Under the pieces are notes generated by a model that saw only the letters and a list, made by a program, of their open reading frames with translations, was not told the origin of the DNA and searched no databases. A program made the translations under genes and the position numbers. From Pseudomonadota bacterium (GTDB taxonomy: Bacteria > Pseudomonadota > Gammaproteobacteria > Halothiobacillales > Halothiobacillaceae), in NCBI GenBank assembly GCA_021795795.1, contig JAJYPA010000162.1:1-14714 (forward strand): 14,714 nucleotides of DNA. The letters run 5' to 3'. Below are positions 7,816 through 14,579 of the stretch, one piece after another (position 1 is the stretch's first letter; every line of letters begins with the position of its first letter).

Positions 7816-10212
7816 ATGTCGCAAAAAGTAACTACAAACCAGCGTTCGTTGGCGCTGGCTGTCATCACTACCGCAGTACTGTCTTATGCGGGGTATGCCA
7901 ATGCACAAACAAAGCCAATAGAACCGATAAATGGTACTTATGTTGGTAACGTAAAAAAGACGGCAAAAACCCCCCAAAAGCAAAAAACTGCAGGCTCATC
8001 CTTCTCGAGCAAACTCTTAACCAACGATCAAATATTTAATTCGACTCAAAGTATAGCCAGAGTGACGCCCAAACAGGCTAAAATCTTCGGCCCAAACGCC
8101 AGCTCCACAGCGGCATTGAGTATACAACCTGGAGTGTACCTAAGCGGCCCCGATGGTACAGGTGTCTCGAACAGATCCACAATTTCAATACGGGGCATAC
8201 AAGTCGGCGTCACGAGTTATAGTGGAAATTTAGAATATAACGGGATCACAGGATTGTTCGACGGCATCCCCATCCAAAATCTGGATGAGGGAAAAAGCTT
8301 TCACACCGTAGAAACACCCATAGGGTCGCTTATTTCCGGCATTAACACCATATATGGCCCTGGGAACCCCAGAAGTAGATGGTTTGACAGTATTGGGGGC
8401 ACTATTAATTTTCTTCCGGTGCAGCCAAGTCGCCACGCCAAGGCAAAGGCGGCCTTCTCCTATGGAAGTTTTGGATCAAAAATTGTATCGGCATCTGCGG
8501 ATACGGGAAGATTTGATGGTTGGTCGGCGGTCATAGCCGGCGCTTATGCGCATGGCCAAAGTTTCAGAACGGGTTCATACCTACCCAGCCACACAGAGCA
8601 GCTATTTTTCAAGCTTAGAAAGCACTATCGCGGCAATGTCTACAGCTTTGGCGCTTACTACGACAGAAACAAATCATACAGACCAAACCAAATCCCCTTG
8701 TCACCAATTCCCGGTGTAACTCTCAACGGGTTACCCAATGGTACGCCATACAGCCAGAGTTCGACGGGCTTTTATTCGACACTGTCCACATCTGTCTGGC
8801 ATAAGATTGATCAAGAGCATATGTTTCTACTATATGGCCGCCAACGGCTTAAAATAGCCAGTAATGTGAATCTAACAAACGAAATGTGGTACAGGAATAG
8901 CGTACTGAACCATTACGGCGTCAATAATTTTTATCCGCCGAATAGTAACTCCGGAGCCGAAGTAACATATTGGCACACAAATACCTATGGAGATAAATTA
9001 GATTTCGGGGTTCACCTGCCCATGAACAGAGTAGCATTCGGCGGATATGTCATCGCAGGGAACACCTACGTGAATGGGTTTGGCGGTAATAGTCTAACAG
9101 GTAACCCTATCCCTGGCATCGATGGAAACCCTTATCCGGGGAATCCGACTTCAATTACGAATCATAACTACGTAGAAACCTACGCATCGGGGTTCCTGCA
9201 GGATCGCATCACACCGCTGCCTGGCCTCACCATTGTTCCAGGCCTAGATTTCATGGATTTCCAGACGCATTTTTTTCAAAACGCACCATCCATAGCGGCA
9301 GAGTACCCGAATGCGTCATACAACACATCTCCAAGCCTTGCTAAAGAATTCCAGAGGTGGGAACCATCTTTGGGTATCAATTATAAGCTACTACCTAACG
9401 TTGCCATTTATGGCAATTACTCAGTGACATACCAAAATCCAACAGCCGGAAACTTCAATGCGGCTGCTGGCCCTCTAACGGAGCTAGGAACTTTGTACCC
9501 GGTGAAAAGTGACGATTACGAAGCAGGCGTCAAGTTTCATCAAAAGGGTTTTTTAGGTCTTGATGACGTGTTTGCTGACGCGAACTATTTTCATGACCAA
9601 CTGAGCAATGAGACGATTCCTGTTACGTCACCTACAAACCCGTTGTATACCATTTTCAGTTACGGGAATGCGATTCTTAATGGCGTCAATCTATCGTTGG
9701 ACGCAAAGATTAATCATAGCTGGTCGATGTTTTCCAACGTTGGATTCATTCACGCTTATTATACCCAGTATTTTTCAACTGCAGATAATCAATCGTATAA
9801 TGGGGCTCCGGTCTCTGCGACACCTGACGTGACTGCGAATATTGGTGTAACCTACAGTAAGTATCTCAACTTTGCACGAAGCAAGGTGTCTGCAACAGTT
9901 TTTGATCAATATTACGGGTCGCAATTCATCTTCAACAATAATGATGGCGCACCCTCATTCCACCAAAAGATAGGTGGCTACAATGTGGTCAACCTGGAAC
10001 TTGATGCGCGAACGAGCGCTCTTAATGGACTGATACCTGGAATTCGGTACACCGCATTCTCACTGAACGTTACCAATTTGTTCAACAGAGAATACAATTC
10101 TACTGCTGACATTACTGGCGGCGGATATTTTAACACAAATACCGCAGGTTATGAAATTGTCAATCCGGGCGCGCCCAGAGCAGTGTTTGGTACGCTAAGT
10201 TTCGCGTTCTAA
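7816..10212 (+). CDS. TonB-dependent outer-membrane receptor
   Basis: A 798-residue outer-membrane receptor that imports a scarce ligand using TonB-ExbBD energy. Counting from ATG 7816, a signal peptide covers about residues 1-30 (basic start, hydrophobic core, GYANA/QT cleavage). A plug domain follows (about 70-210), with features such as LSIQPGVYLSGPDGTG, TISIRGIQ, FDGIPIQ, INTIYGPGN and IGGTINFLP. The rest is a beta-barrel rich in alternating aromatic strands and Asn/Gly loops. It ends with the signature LNVTNLFNREY, a PGAPR segment and the terminal strand TLSFAF with C-terminal Phe, as needed for Bam-dependent assembly. No clear TonB box is obvious between the signal peptide and the plug. 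It lies 147 bases after the pump operon on the same strand and is followed by a stem-loop, so it may be its own transcription unit. Ligand unknown: siderophore, metal chelate or oligosaccharide are all possible. Confidence 0.92.
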   Translation: MSQKVTTNQRSLALAVITTAVLSYAGYANAQTKPIEPINGTYVGNVKKTAKTPQKQKTAGSSFSSKLLTNDQIFNSTQSIARVTPKQAKIFGPNASSTAALSIQPGVYLSGPDGTGVSNRSTISIRGIQVGVTSYSGNLEYNGITGLFDGIPIQNLDEGKSFHTVETPIGSLISGINTIYGPGNPRSRWFDSIGGTINFLPVQPSRHAKAKAAFSYGSFGSKIVSASADTGRFDGWSAVIAGAYAHGQSFRTGSYLPSHTEQLFFKLRKHYRGNVYSFGAYYDRNKSYRPNQIPLSPIPGVTLNGLPNGTPYSQSSTGFYSTLSTSVWHKIDQEHMFLLYGRQRLKIASNVNLTNEMWYRNSVLNHYGVNNFYPPNSNSGAEVTYWHTNTYGDKLDFGVHLPMNRVAFGGYVIAGNTYVNGFGGNSLTGNPIPGIDGNPYPGNPTSITNHNYVETYASGFLQDRITPLPGLTIVPGLDFMDFQTHFFQNAPSIAAEYPNASYNTSPSLAKEFQRWEPSLGINYKLLPNVAIYGNYSVTYQNPTAGNFNAAAGPLTELGTLYPVKSDDYEAGVKFHQKGFLGLDDVFADANYFHDQLSNETIPVTSPTNPLYTIFSYGNAILNGVNLSLDAKINHSWSMFSNVGFIHAYYTQYFSTADNQSYNGAPVSATPDVTANIGVTYSKYLNFARSKVSATVFDQYYGSQFIFNNNDGAPSFHQKIGGYNVVNLELDARTSALNGLIPGIRYTAFSLNVTNLFNREYNSTADITGGGYFNTNTAGYEIVNPGAPRAVFGTLSFAF

Positions 10213-10239
10213 AGCTTGTCTAATCATTACGTTATTATT

Positions 10240-10269
10240 CCCGCCTCATCCTTGTGGGGCGGGCCTTTC
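10240..10269 (+). terminator. Probable intrinsic terminator after the TonB receptor gene
   Basis: CCCGCCTCA pairs with TGGGGCGGG around a 6-base loop (10240-10263), a nine-base stem with one G-T pair. The stem is followed by only a weak T tract (CCTTTC). It starts 28 bases after the receptor stop, so termination is likely but possibly incomplete. Confidence 0.65.
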
Positions 10270-10301
10270 AGAAATTTTGTTGGCTCTAAAAGAGAGGTTG
10301 A

Positions 10302-11957
10302 TTGTCAGCGATGCCTGAAATAAATGCGGAGGTCAATAACTTAGTCTTTTTTGAAGTTGATCGAGCGCTACAAAGAAAGGATGTAAATCAAGCGGAAACA
10401 ATCGCTATGAATTATCTGCGTGCGCACAAAAATGTCGATGCTGAGTGGTTTTTTTTACTTGGAATGATTTACTATAAAAATTTATCATTTAAAGAAGCGG
10501 CAATCATATTTAACAAAGCGCATGCAAGTGCTCCAAATAGTTTAAAGTTTGCGTTGCAGTTAGCAAGATCCTATCAAATGCTGGGGCACTATGGAAAATC
10601 TGAAGCAATATTGCGGCCATTGTTGGCTATCGATGCAGACAATGATCAGGTGCTCATGTTACTTGCTGTTTGTGCAGATGTCGCTGGCAAACATGAAGAT
10701 GCTTTAGCCTTTATAGATAGGTCTATTATCGTTAATGATGTCAACGCAGAAGCTAAACATCTCAAAGTATCTTTTTTGGTTAATGCTGGCCATCTCGATT
10801 CCGCAATTTCTTTGTTGGACCATATTGTAAATCGTCATGGGGATTCTGACCGGGTCGCTGCGTTGCGCTCTTTTGCATTGGAAAGACAGGGAAAATGTCA
10901 GGAGGCGTTCGCGACTGTAGAGCGACTCATGCCAAACACTGATCTACATGCAGTAGCATTGGCCTATGGACGTGCAGCGATTCATTGCGATACAAATACC
11001 AGACTTGATTCATTTAACGGAATAAAGAAATGGCTCAAAAAAAATGAATTGTTCTTAATGTCAAACCAAGATAGAAGCTCATTATTGTTTACGTTAGGTC
11101 ATCTAGCGGATAAGATAGAAAACTTTGAAGAAGCGTACCAATTTTATCTTGAGGCGAACTCTTTTGCCTGTGTTGAGCGTTATGACCGTTCCACTGTATC
11201 CAAGTTTGTTAATAGATGTATGATATATGAGCCAAATAATATACGCGGTGTAGGCAATAACAGAGAAAATATTTTTATAGTTGGCATGCCGAGATCCGGA
11301 TCTTCTCTGATTGAAAAGATGCTTGTCAAAAGCGGAGAGATATTCGGACACGGGGAGCCAGGCTACGTAGGCCGTGTCGTCCGCCAGGTCAGCAATGGTG
11401 ACGTTGTTAACTACCTTGGATTTATAGATAACCTGAATAAAAACTCAGTGTTATCTTTGGCGAAGGAATTGAAATCTGCCTATCGTTTGGTGGGAGGGAA
11501 TCTAAAGCATATTGACAAAATGCTATTCAATTATCAGTTTGTTCCACTTATTATGAAATTGTTTCCTGACGCCAGAATTATTCATGTTGTTAGAGATTAT
11601 AGAGACGTGGCGCTTTCTTGTTTTGCACACAACTTTTCCGGATATCATCCATATAAGTTTATTATTTCTGATATTATCTTTCAGTTCCGTGCCCACATTG
11701 AGATTATGAATAGATGGAAGCTACTGTTTCCAGAAAATATCATAACGATAGAATACGAACGTCTGGTTTATTATCCCACCTCTGTGATGTCGGAGATTTC
11801 AAAATTTATCGGAATAAGTCCCAACTATGATTTCACAAAATTTTATGAGTTGAATACGGCCTGCATCACTTCCAGCTACTCACAAGTCAAGCAACCCCTT
11901 TATCGCACCGCAATAGGGCGGTGGCGTTTGTATCAGGACATGATAGACTTTGAATGA
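10302..11957 (+). CDS. TPR-domain sulfotransferase family protein
   Basis: A 551-residue two-part protein. The N-terminal half (about residues 15-290) is made of TPR-like helical pairs, for example AEWFFLLGMIYYKNLSFKEA, KFALQLARSYQMLGHYGKSE and VLMLLAVCADVAGKHEDA. The C-terminal half is a PAPS-dependent sulfotransferase domain. Its 5'-phosphosulfate loop is GMPRSGSSLIEKML (about 328-341), and the 3'-phosphate motif is PDARIIHVVRDYRDVALS (about 422-439). A GRWRLY motif lies near the C terminus. Such proteins transfer sulfate from PAPS to a hydroxyl or amine; the TPR part probably selects the partner. It has no signal peptide and should be cytoplasmic. The start is ambiguous: TTG at 10302 lies close to AGAGAGG, while ATG at 10311 has a 13-base spacing; both give nearly the same protein. 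The chain stops about 14 residues after GRWRLY, earlier than I expect for the family. The bases are AT-rich compared with the pump genes, which suggests a separate origin. Confidence 0.88.
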   Translation: MSAMPEINAEVNNLVFFEVDRALQRKDVNQAETIAMNYLRAHKNVDAEWFFLLGMIYYKNLSFKEAAIIFNKAHASAPNSLKFALQLARSYQMLGHYGKSEAILRPLLAIDADNDQVLMLLAVCADVAGKHEDALAFIDRSIIVNDVNAEAKHLKVSFLVNAGHLDSAISLLDHIVNRHGDSDRVAALRSFALERQGKCQEAFATVERLMPNTDLHAVALAYGRAAIHCDTNTRLDSFNGIKKWLKKNELFLMSNQDRSSLLFTLGHLADKIENFEEAYQFYLEANSFACVERYDRSTVSKFVNRCMIYEPNNIRGVGNNRENIFIVGMPRSGSSLIEKMLVKSGEIFGHGEPGYVGRVVRQVSNGDVVNYLGFIDNLNKNSVLSLAKELKSAYRLVGGNLKHIDKMLFNYQFVPLIMKLFPDARIIHVVRDYRDVALSCFAHNFSGYHPYKFIISDIIFQFRAHIEIMNRWKLLFPENIITIEYERLVYYPTSVMSEISKFIGISPNYDFTKFYELNTACITSSYSQVKQPLYRTAIGRWRLYQDMIDFE

Positions 11958-12221
11958 CACTACGGAGGGGAACAGCTTGGGTGCGAGCAGCAACCAGGTG
12001 CGGCTGGAAGTAGCTGTAATTCGGCGGTCTCTTATTTTTACATTTGAAAAATCCGAAATACAACGCCGCTCAGTTACCGCTTACCTGACAAGAATGGTGG
12101 CCTTAAAATTTCGGCGCCTGTTTTCTCAGGCGAGAAGTATCTCTGTCGTCGCAAGTAAACCGTTTGCGCAATTGCCGACGAACCTCCCACCAGACACTGA
12201 CACACGACAAGGAAGCGAGAG
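11958..12221. other. Intergenic stretch with small inverted repeats, no convincing gene
   Basis: An open frame runs from TTG 11950 to TGA 12225 (91 codons). It overlaps the sulfotransferase end and makes a GTGA overlap with the next gene, but its predicted residues resemble no family, have no ribosome site and look like chance translation. Two hairpins are visible: ATTTTT/AAAAAT at 12034-12052 and CGCCTG/CAGGCG at 12115-12132. A promoter for the downstream hydrolase gene is expected here, but no clear -35/-10 pair stands out. Confidence 0.4.
12115..12132. repeat. Perfect 6-base inverted repeat (hairpin)
   Basis: CGCCTG and CAGGCG flank the 6-base loop TTTTCT. No T tract follows on the plus strand. 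On the minus strand a short T run follows after a few bases, so a weak minus-strand terminator is conceivable, although no minus-strand gene lies next to it. Confidence 0.35.
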
Positions 12222-12758
12222 GTGACAGTGCAAGTGGTTTTCCGGGCGGGGCGAGGGATGGAAGCCAGGCTCTATCGGGATATTGATCGGGATGATTCTT
12301 TACCAGGGACACCTATCTGGTCCCATGTCGGCATTGCGTTCGAGCATATGGTCTGGCATGCATCGCCTGGGCGGTTGAATGAGACACCTGACGACCAGTG
12401 CCGCCATCCCGGTTCTGGTGTCATCACGGAACCATTGGCGGCATTCCTGCACCCCGATATCGCTGTCGATGGCGCCCTGTGTGATGCTGTTGATCTTACC
12501 GATGACCAGTCTAAGTTGATTTTCGCATGGTGTGCAGATCATGCGCATGGACATACTCCGTTCGACGGTACCTACGATCTGGAAAATGAGCAGGCTTTGT
12601 ATTGCACCGAGTTGGTCTGGAAGGCATTTGCAACAGCGGGCGTGGCGCTTTGCTCCCCTCCGTTTGCAGTCAAGAAAATCCCGTTCATTGGCGAGCGGGA
12701 AATTATTCTACCGGGCCATTTGGCCCACTCAAGGAGGTTGTCATGTTCGAGAAAGTAA
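12222..12758 (+). CDS. YiiX/YebB-like permuted papain-fold (NlpC/P60 superfamily) hydrolase
   Basis: A 178-residue protein of the circularly permuted papain-like group, whose members act as amidases, peptidases or lipid acyl-thioesterases. The histidine motif WSHVGIAFE (H35) comes first and the nucleophile motif YCTELVWKAF (C128) later, the permuted order typical of YiiX and DUF830 proteins. The preceding segment TPFDGTYDLENEQALYC matches the family's FD...ND.LYC block, with E130 after the cysteine. No signal peptide or membrane helix is seen, and an upstream in-frame stop at 12198-12200 rules out a missed N-terminal extension. The start is GTG at 12222 (AAGGAAG upstream) or GTG at 12228. The 3' end overlaps the lipoprotein gene by 16 bases, which argues for joint expression. 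The substrate cannot be told from the sequence; cell-wall peptide, lipid or other amide bonds are all possible. Confidence 0.8.
   Translation: MTVQVVFRAGRGMEARLYRDIDRDDSLPGTPIWSHVGIAFEHMVWHASPGRLNETPDDQCRHPGSGVITEPLAAFLHPDIAVDGALCDAVDLTDDQSKLIFAWCADHAHGHTPFDGTYDLENEQALYCTELVWKAFATAGVALCSPPFAVKKIPFIGEREIILPGHLAHSRRLSCSRK
12731..12737 (+). promoter_or_regulatory. Strong ribosome binding site fixing the lipoprotein start
   Basis: AAGGAGG, a full Shine-Dalgarno match, lies 5 bases before ATG 12743, inside the 3' end of the hydrolase gene. It selects this ATG over the upstream in-frame ATG at 12602, which would bury the lipoprotein signal in the middle of the protein. Confidence 0.85.
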
Positions 12759-13186
12759 CGTGGAAAAAGAATGTGGTTGGTTCGTTGCTGCTTGCATCCA
12801 GTTTGAGCGGTTGCGGGCTGATGGGCTCTGACGGTCCGGTTCACACGGACAAGGCCCTGTATCGAGAGATTGCCGCCGGTAATACTCATCAGGTGTTGCG
12901 GAAGTTCTATTTGGGGAAAACACCCAGCGGTCCCAACCAAAAGGCCGACATCGAGGAGGGGGATGACAAGATCCGGGCGATGCTGGTTAGTGTTCAGCAG
13001 AGCATTAAAAATCATGGTGGGATCAAGGACATTAAGGTGCTTCACCGCGAAGTGAAAGGAGATACGGCCACAGTCACTCTACAGTTTGATTATGAGGATG
13101 GCCAACATAAGGTCAACACGGACCAATTAATTAGGGTTAATGGCAAGTGGTTGATCAATGTCGTGGCTGAGGAATCTACACCTTAG
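12743..13186 (+). CDS. DUF4878-type lipoprotein
   Basis: A 147-residue lipoprotein. The N terminus has basic residues (KK at 8-9), a hydrophobic core and the lipobox LSGC, so C24 would be lipidated; Gly at +2 suggests passage to the outer membrane. The mature part (about 37-140) has the pattern of the DUF4878/SnoaL-like cone fold: an alpha segment (ALYREIAAGNTHQVLRKFY), a second helix (DKIRAMLVSVQQSIKNHGG), then strands IKDIKVLHREV, DTATVTLQFDY and the closing strand VNGKWLINV. No catalytic residues are evident; the family has no well-defined biochemical role and may bind ligand or protein. It overlaps the hydrolase gene by 16 bases and is followed after about 90 bases by a strong terminator, so these two form the end of one transcript. 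Confidence 0.87.
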   Translation: MFEKVTWKKNVVGSLLLASSLSGCGLMGSDGPVHTDKALYREIAAGNTHQVLRKFYLGKTPSGPNQKADIEEGDDKIRAMLVSVQQSIKNHGGIKDIKVLHREVKGDTATVTLQFDYEDGQHKVNTDQLIRVNGKWLINVVAEESTP

Positions 13187-13274
13187 CAATCTACATCTTA
13201 CAACGATTAAATCTCTGTGGGTCATATTCCCCGATGCTTGCAACGAAATTCATCAAATGGTGGCTACGGCAATA

Positions 13275-13305
13275 CCCCGCCGCTTGTTGCGGGGATTTTT
13301 ATTTT
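13275..13305 (+). terminator. Intrinsic terminator after the lipoprotein gene
   Basis: CCCCGC and GCGGGG form a GC-rich 6-base stem around an 8-base loop, followed at once by ATTTTTATTTT. This is a textbook rho-independent terminator for plus-strand transcription. The reverse direction has no T run, so it would not stop the convergent minus-strand genes well. Confidence 0.9.
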
Positions 13306-13393
13306 GAGAGGTTTATCGACCAACCGGATAACTTCTGGACCAGCCTTTGATCAGAGCCCTAATCGGGAAGCGAGTCGGCCCCTTGGAAAAAGA

Positions 13394-13684
13394 TCAGCTT
13401 TTTTTCTCCAGCAGCAGAGTGGTATTTTCTGCGGTACGGATGAGCGCGACCAGAGATTCCAGAGTGACACGCACAAAAAGCATGAAAATCAGATAACCCA
13501 AAGGCGCCACAATGATGGCCAGCAGCCCCGCCCACCACCGAATTTCAAACGCGCTGATGATTTGCAGGAAGGCGATAATGACGCCACCCAGTGCAGCAAG
13601 CACATACAGAATGCCAACCAGTCGCGGCGTTATGAAGTGCTTGAACTGCATATCTTTCATGATGGACAAAAAGTTTTCGTTCAT
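13394..13684 (-). CDS. DUF4282 small membrane protein
   Basis: A 96-residue inner-membrane protein with two helices, at about residues 22-45 (LVGILYVLAALGGVIIAFLQ) and 50-75 (WWAGLLAIIVAPLGYLIFML). The motifs FITPRLVGILYVL, APLGYLIFMLFVRVTLESLVAL and RTAEN fit DUF4282, a widespread small family of unknown function. It probably oligomerises or supports another membrane protein, but nothing here tests that. The start at 13684 has GGAGAA about 7-8 bases upstream. It is the last gene of the minus-strand series, 100 bases after the DUF2934 gene, a gap that contains two hairpins. It converges with the lipoprotein gene on the opposite strand. Confidence 0.85.
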   Translation of the reverse strand: MNENFLSIMKDMQFKHFITPRLVGILYVLAALGGVIIAFLQIISAFEIRWWAGLLAIIVAPLGYLIFMLFVRVTLESLVALIRTAENTTLLLEKKS

Positions 13685-13723
13685 GGTGCTTTCTCCAGCG
13701 CGAGCGATGAAAAGACTTGAGAA

Positions 13724-13783
13724 GGCCGGATTTTCTGATTCGGCCAGATATTGTCAGGACAATTACAGATAACCACATGTCCT
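13724..13783 (-). repeat. Two inverted repeats between the DUF2934 and DUF4282 genes
   Basis: Read on the minus strand, AGGACA and TGTCCT (13756-13783, 16-base loop) begin immediately after the DUF2934 stop, and GGCCG/CGGCC (13724-13745, 12-base loop) follows. Neither has a strong T tract, so they may be processing or attenuation hairpins, or chance. Confidence 0.35.
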
Positions 13784-13784
13784 A

Positions 13785-14003
13785 TCAATCGGGGAGAAAT
13801 GGTGAGTCCACTGCTGCGGCGCCGAGCATCCGGTCGATCTCACATTCGGCGGCAAGCCAGTACGCCTCGCAGTCTCCCTCAAAACCGCTCCGCTCGGCGA
13901 TGAAATAAGCGGCTTCGGCGATCATGCAGTAGCGCTCATCCGTAGGCACCCGTGACTCGCCTGCCACCTGGTGATGCTGGACTTCCTGATTTTCCTCAGA
14001 CAT
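13785..14003 (-). CDS. DUF2934 domain small protein
   Basis: A 72-residue soluble protein. Residues 24-60 fit DUF2934: IAEAAYFIAERSGF followed by AYWLAAECEIDRML, matching the family pattern of an AAY helix, a short loop with Gly, and a W-L-A-E helix. The function of the family is unknown; members are short, cytoplasmic and often found near stress genes. I choose ATG at 14001-14003, because AGGAGA lies 7 bases upstream at 14011-14016, rather than an in-frame ATG at 14036 that would add an unlike N terminus. Minus-strand neighbours: an unrecognised gene 52 bases upstream and DUF4282 100 bases downstream. Confidence 0.82.
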   Translation of the reverse strand: MSEENQEVQHHQVAGESRVPTDERYCMIAEAAYFIAERSGFEGDCEAYWLAAECEIDRMLGAAAVDSPFLPD

Positions 14004-14055
14004 CAGTGTATCTCCTCTATGTGGAAAAGAACTCAATGCTTAGGGCTGATCGCCG

Positions 14056-14304
14056 TCAGAGGGAATCTTCCGCGGCGTTCGCTATTGCCGTTGCCAGTTC
14101 ATCCAGAAAATCCTGCAAATGTTCACTGACCACAGCGACATGGCTCTCTAAAACATCCAGGTCGGAGCACCCCTCCGCCTCTTGGAGCAGGAACAAAAAC
14201 AGCGCATCGTGGGTGAGTCGGGCGTCTTCCCAAGTGCCGATACTGGCATATAGGCCCTCCTGATAGAGTTGTGCCACACGGGTTTGCAATGGGTTGAGTT
14301 CCAT
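14056..14304 (-). CDS. Hypothetical protein, 82 residues, unrecognised
   Basis: A soluble, acidic, largely helical protein. I recognise no domain. Predicted helices run from PLQTRVAQLYQEGL through DARLTHDALFLFLLQEAEG to VLESHVAVVSEHLQDFLDELATAIANA, so a small helical bundle is plausible. The start is ATG at 14302-14304, with GGGAG 7 bases upstream. A longer in-frame reading from 14412 adds an Arg/Ser-rich stretch and lacks a good ribosome site, so I reject it. It sits 52 bases before the DUF2934 gene on the same strand and may share its transcript. The Trp/Gly-rich frame ends 14 bases upstream. Confidence 0.65.
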   Translation of the reverse strand: MELNPLQTRVAQLYQEGLYASIGTWEDARLTHDALFLFLLQEAEGCSDLDVLESHVAVVSEHLQDFLDELATAIANAAEDSL

Positions 14305-14318
14305 GATCAGTCTCCCGG

Positions 14319-14579
14319 TCAATTCATGGGCGGGCGTGCCCGAATGTGAGAATACACCCCGAATGTGACGTTTTGATGAACGTCGGCAAACGCGGCTGGA
14401 AAAGAGCAACACGCTACCGTCTCATCCAATGGCCCCGGCCCCAAGAACCAGCGCCCGCCTCTATGCCACCAGCGGCCCGGTGCCCAGCAGGCGTGGGAGG
14501 GGCGGCGGATAGGCCCCCAGCGCCCTGGTCCCCATAGCCATCGTCCCTGCCAGCCCCAGGCCCCGGGTACCCAGATCAT
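14319..14579 (-). CDS. Trp/Gly-rich WXXGXW-like reading frame, possibly a fragment
   Basis: The first 55 residues show the repeat style of WXXGXW (YXWGXW) proteins: WVPGAWGWQGRW, WGPGRW, CWAPGRW and GGRWFLGPG. In that family such repeats usually sit in small exported proteins with an N-terminal signal peptide. None is seen here: the frame meets an in-frame stop at 14607-14609, only 27 bases upstream of the ATG. The last 35 residues lose the repeat character and look less like coding sequence. It may be a truncated or frameshifted remnant, or the C-terminal part of a gene with a sequence error. The pattern of four repeat units is too regular for chance, so I keep it with low confidence. Confidence 0.4.
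   Translation of the reverse strand: MIWVPGAWGWQGRWLWGPGRWGPIRRPSHACWAPGRWWHRGGRWFLGPGPLDETVACCSFPAAFADVHQNVTFGVYSHIRARPPMN
14367..14384. repeat. Perfect 6-base inverted repeat next to a direct repeat
   Basis: GACGTT and AACGTC flank TTGATG. Just upstream, CGAATGTGA occurs twice (14341-14349 and 14360-14368). Together they lie about 40-80 bases before the start of the 82-residue minus-strand gene, a position suited to a regulator site, but also inside the tail of the WXXGXW-like frame. Confidence 0.3.

Noticed and set aside
12602..12742. Upstream ATG at 12602 for the lipoprotein
   Set aside because: It would bury the lipobox behind 47 unlike residues inside the hydrolase gene; a strong AAGGAGG precedes ATG 12743.
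12572..13045. 157-residue minus-strand frame opposite the hydrolase and lipoprotein genes
   Set aside because: It is the antisense of two well-supported genes and its translation has no recognisable domain.
13217..13720. 167-residue plus-strand frame across the terminator and DUF4282 gene
   Set aside because: It is antisense to a clear DUF4282 gene, runs through a strong terminator and is rich in low-complexity polar residues.
14346..14537. 63-residue plus-strand frame rich in Pro and Ala
   Set aside because: It is the complement of the Trp/Gly-rich repeats; Pro/Ala richness is what that complement would produce.
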